Shown: positions 6,372 to 7,701 of the stretch, in pieces
Layout of the letters: the number at the start of each line of letters is the position of its first letter
How positions within the stretch are numbered: the first letter of the stretch is position 1
Assembly (NCBI GenBank): GCA_024405235.1
Contig: JAKSPA010000068.1
Location: 1 to 7,701, forward strand
Direction of reading: 5' to 3'
Length of the DNA stretch: 7,701 nucleotides
Source: Lentisphaeria bacterium
GTDB taxonomy: Bacteria > Verrucomicrobiota > Lentisphaeria > Oligosphaerales > Oligosphaeraceae
Made by a program: the position numbers and the translations under genes
Notes under the pieces: model-generated
What the model saw: only the letters and a program-made list of their open reading frames with translations
Told to the model about the DNA's origin: nothing
Database searches by the model: none

Positions 6372-6734
6372 TTACATCTTCGTGTAGAGGAAAAGCGCCA
6401 CGAGGAAGCCGAAAAGCGCAATACCCTCGCCCAGACCGACGAATGCGATTGCCTTGCCCATGACTTCAGGCTTCTCGGCGGCGGCGCCCATGACTGCGGC
6501 ACCGATCTTGCCGACTGCATAGCCGGCGGAAATGCATCCGATTCCGATGGAAATCGCGATTGCGTAGTAGAAGGAGTCGGGACGTGCGACCGTGGCGACG
6601 ACTTCTGCAGGCGCGGCGATTGCGACCGCATCAGTTGCGGCAGGAGCCTCCTGAGCCATGAAGGCAGGAACTGCGGCAAAGAAGAGAAGCACCAGAGCGA
6701 TGCGGACGAATTTGGAGAAACGATCGATTGTCAT
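6372..6734 (-). CDS. atpK: V-type ATPase subunit K (proteolipid c-ring)
   Basis: This predicted protein has 120 residues. It forms the rotating membrane ring that carries the ions. Residues 8-27 are a basic-then-hydrophobic stretch ending in AFMA, like a signal peptide. An Ala-rich linker (about 28-50) follows, then one helical hairpin: helix 1 about 55-83, the polar loop EKPE (87-90) and helix 2 about 94-117. E103 in helix 2 is the ion-carrying carboxylate. This is the short two-helix form, not the four-helix double-size form of Enterococcus NtpK. A cleaved signal on a V/A-type proteolipid is known from Thermus thermophilus. Where sodium-binding rings have Gln in helix 1 and Ser/Thr next to the carboxylate, this protein has Ala and Gly/Ile, so proton coupling is predicted. 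An 84-base spacer precedes it, possibly linked to the high copy number needed. Confidence 0.94.
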   Translation of the reverse strand: MTIDRFSKFVRIALVLLFFAAVPAFMAQEAPAATDAVAIAAPAEVVATVARPDSFYYAIAISIGIGCISAGYAVGKIGAAVMGAAAEKPEVMGKAIAFVGLGEGIALFGFLVALFLYTKM

Positions 6735-6818
6735 GATTCTGTTACCTAGTTTTTGGTTATGTTGTGGTTGTTTTAATGAAAAGAAATTGTAACGTGCGAC
6801 GCATTCGCAAATGTGCCG
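6735..6818. other. 84-base spacer between subunits I and K
   Basis: This is the second-largest gap inside the operon. No clear terminator or promoter is visible. A weak stem GCGA...TCGC can form near 6800-6812. The 3' part, next to the K start, is rich in A and C with little structure on the minus strand (a candidate translation-enhancing leader). AGG lies 10 bases before the K start, a weak ribosome site. Confidence 0.4.
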
Positions 6819-7701
6819 TCACTTATTGATTTTGAAAGGCTTGTATTCCACGCCGCCGCCCTGGAAGAATCTGGAGAACATTTCGTAGTATTCCAGACGG
6901 ACGCACTGAATCGCGGCGACCATGCCCTCGAATCCGATGATCAGGATGTTGCCGAAGATTGCTATGACAACCTTTGCGACGGTGGCGCCAGGCTTGCCGT
7001 CAAGCATGCCCATGATGGAATAGATGGCAAGGCAAAGCGCCGCATGCGAGATGGCGTATGCGCCGACACGGATGAACGACACCGTGCCAGAGAGGTATCC
7101 CGTCAGAGTCTCCATGGTATCGATCACGCCCTCGAGAAGTCCCGCGAACAAACCACCCTCCTCGCCTGAAAGCGAATGGTGCTTGATAAGATTGCCAAGC
7201 GGGATGCGTATAAGCAACAGCACCAGCGGCGCGATGATGAAAACCAGCGACCACGAATTGAAGCGCTTCGTCGCAATCGTGACAAGCGCCGTGATGAGAC
7301 ACGCCCAGTAGAAGACAAGTCCCAATACGCCGTATTTGTCAAAGGTCCCTTCAAAGAACTTCTTTGCTCTAAAATGATTTATGATATTGAATATGAGCGA
7401 GATGCTTAAAAAGACCACGCCCATGCACACGGCAGTCATCAGCAATTGTCCCAAATCTTTCGTATGCATCGGCGAAGGAGACACCCATAGCCGCGGAAGA
7501 AGTTCCTCGCTTCCGAAGACGCTGCCATAGAGGATTCCGAAGACCATCGCAGAACCGCCGCAGCACAAAAGCAACGTGCCTATATCCTTGCGTATCTGGC
7601 TTGCGCCTCTGCCAAGATAGGCGATCAGTCCTGCCGCGAAGAGGACGCCGCCCTGCCCCAAATCGCCGAACATGTAGCCGAACATGAGCATGAAGGTCAG
7701 C
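6819..7701 (-). CDS. atpI: V-type ATPase subunit I, C-terminal membrane part (cut by window edge)
   Basis: The last 293 residues are visible; the frame stays open to the right edge, so the ATG at 7691 is internal and the N-terminal cytoplasmic stalk domain (roughly 300 or more residues in the family) lies outside. Subunit I is the membrane stator (subunit a equivalent) that provides the ion half-channels against the K ring. The visible part holds seven or eight hydrophobic helices. FGYMFGDLGQGG near the edge is the conserved first-helix motif. SFIRVGAYAISHAAL carries the arginine expected to be essential for ion translocation (codon 7070-7068). The C-terminus QCVRLEYYEMFSRFF plus GGGVEYKPF is the typical family ending. 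It is the first ATPase gene seen in the transcript; anything before it, such as subunit C or the second stalk subunit, is out of view. Confidence 0.95.
   Translation of the reverse strand, partial: LTFMLMFGYMFGDLGQGGVLFAAGLIAYLGRGASQIRKDIGTLLLCCGGSAMVFGILYGSVFGSEELLPRLWVSPSPMHTKDLGQLLMTAVCMGVVFLSISLIFNIINHFRAKKFFEGTFDKYGVLGLVFYWACLITALVTIATKRFNSWSLVFIIAPLVLLLIRIPLGNLIKHHSLSGEEGGLFAGLLEGVIDTMETLTGYLSGTVSFIRVGAYAISHAALCLAIYSIMGMLDGKPGATVAKVVIAIFGNILIIGFEGMVAAIQCVRLEYYEMFSRFFQGGGVEYKPFKINK

Noticed and set aside
6156..6749. Plus-strand open frame of 197 codons opposite subunits F and K
   Set aside because: Antisense shadow of two certain genes; Cys/Asp/Gly-rich composition arises from the Ala/Gly-rich ring subunit on the other strand.

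Overview
The window is bacterial DNA carrying most of a V/A-type (rotary) ATPase operon, all on the minus strand, followed by a universal-stress gene and a separate small zinc-binding membrane-protein gene. Closely packed co-directional genes, Shine-Dalgarno-like sites and intrinsic-terminator-like hairpins point to a bacterium rather than an archaeon. The ATPase subunits look like those of anaerobic or gut-associated bacteria that use a V-type instead of (or beside) an F-type enzyme. A member of the PVC superphylum (Kiritimatiellota, Lentisphaerota or Verrucomicrobiota) is my best guess from overall impression, but no taxonomic marker is present and this is a weak inference.

Reading in the direction of transcription (right to left): the C-terminal membrane part of subunit I runs off the right edge (7701-6819). 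Then come the proteolipid K (6734-6372), subunit F (6350-6030), subunit E (6027-5419), a 100-base spacer made of heptameric inverted repeats (5418-5319), catalytic subunit A (5318-3543), subunit B (3534-2140), central-stalk subunit D (2133-1459) and a UspA-family protein (1478-1014) that overlaps the end of D. Spacing is 2-21 bases for most junctions, so the set is very probably one transcript. Two wider gaps, 84 bases before K and 100 bases before A, are the places where expression could be adjusted internally.

A 384-base stretch (1013-630) without a convincing gene follows. It holds two inverted repeats and a candidate minus-strand promoter. That promoter would serve a 144-residue protein with an N-terminal B-box-like zinc-binding cluster and one membrane helix (629-195), closed by a strong rho-independent terminator (151-102). 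The leftmost 100 bases hold another hairpin that may terminate a gene coming from outside.

Together A3B3 hydrolyses or makes ATP, D and F form the rotor stalk, E is part of the peripheral stalk, and K and I form the ion-translocating membrane part. Subunit C, which normally joins the stalk to the K ring, is not in the window, and F precedes E, unlike the usual E-C-F order. Subunit K has an N-terminal signal-like extension and lacks the usual sodium-ligand residues, so proton coupling is predicted. I see no sign of a wholly new system; the unusual points are the missing C gene, the repeat-filled spacer, the stress protein coupled to D, and the zinc-finger membrane protein.
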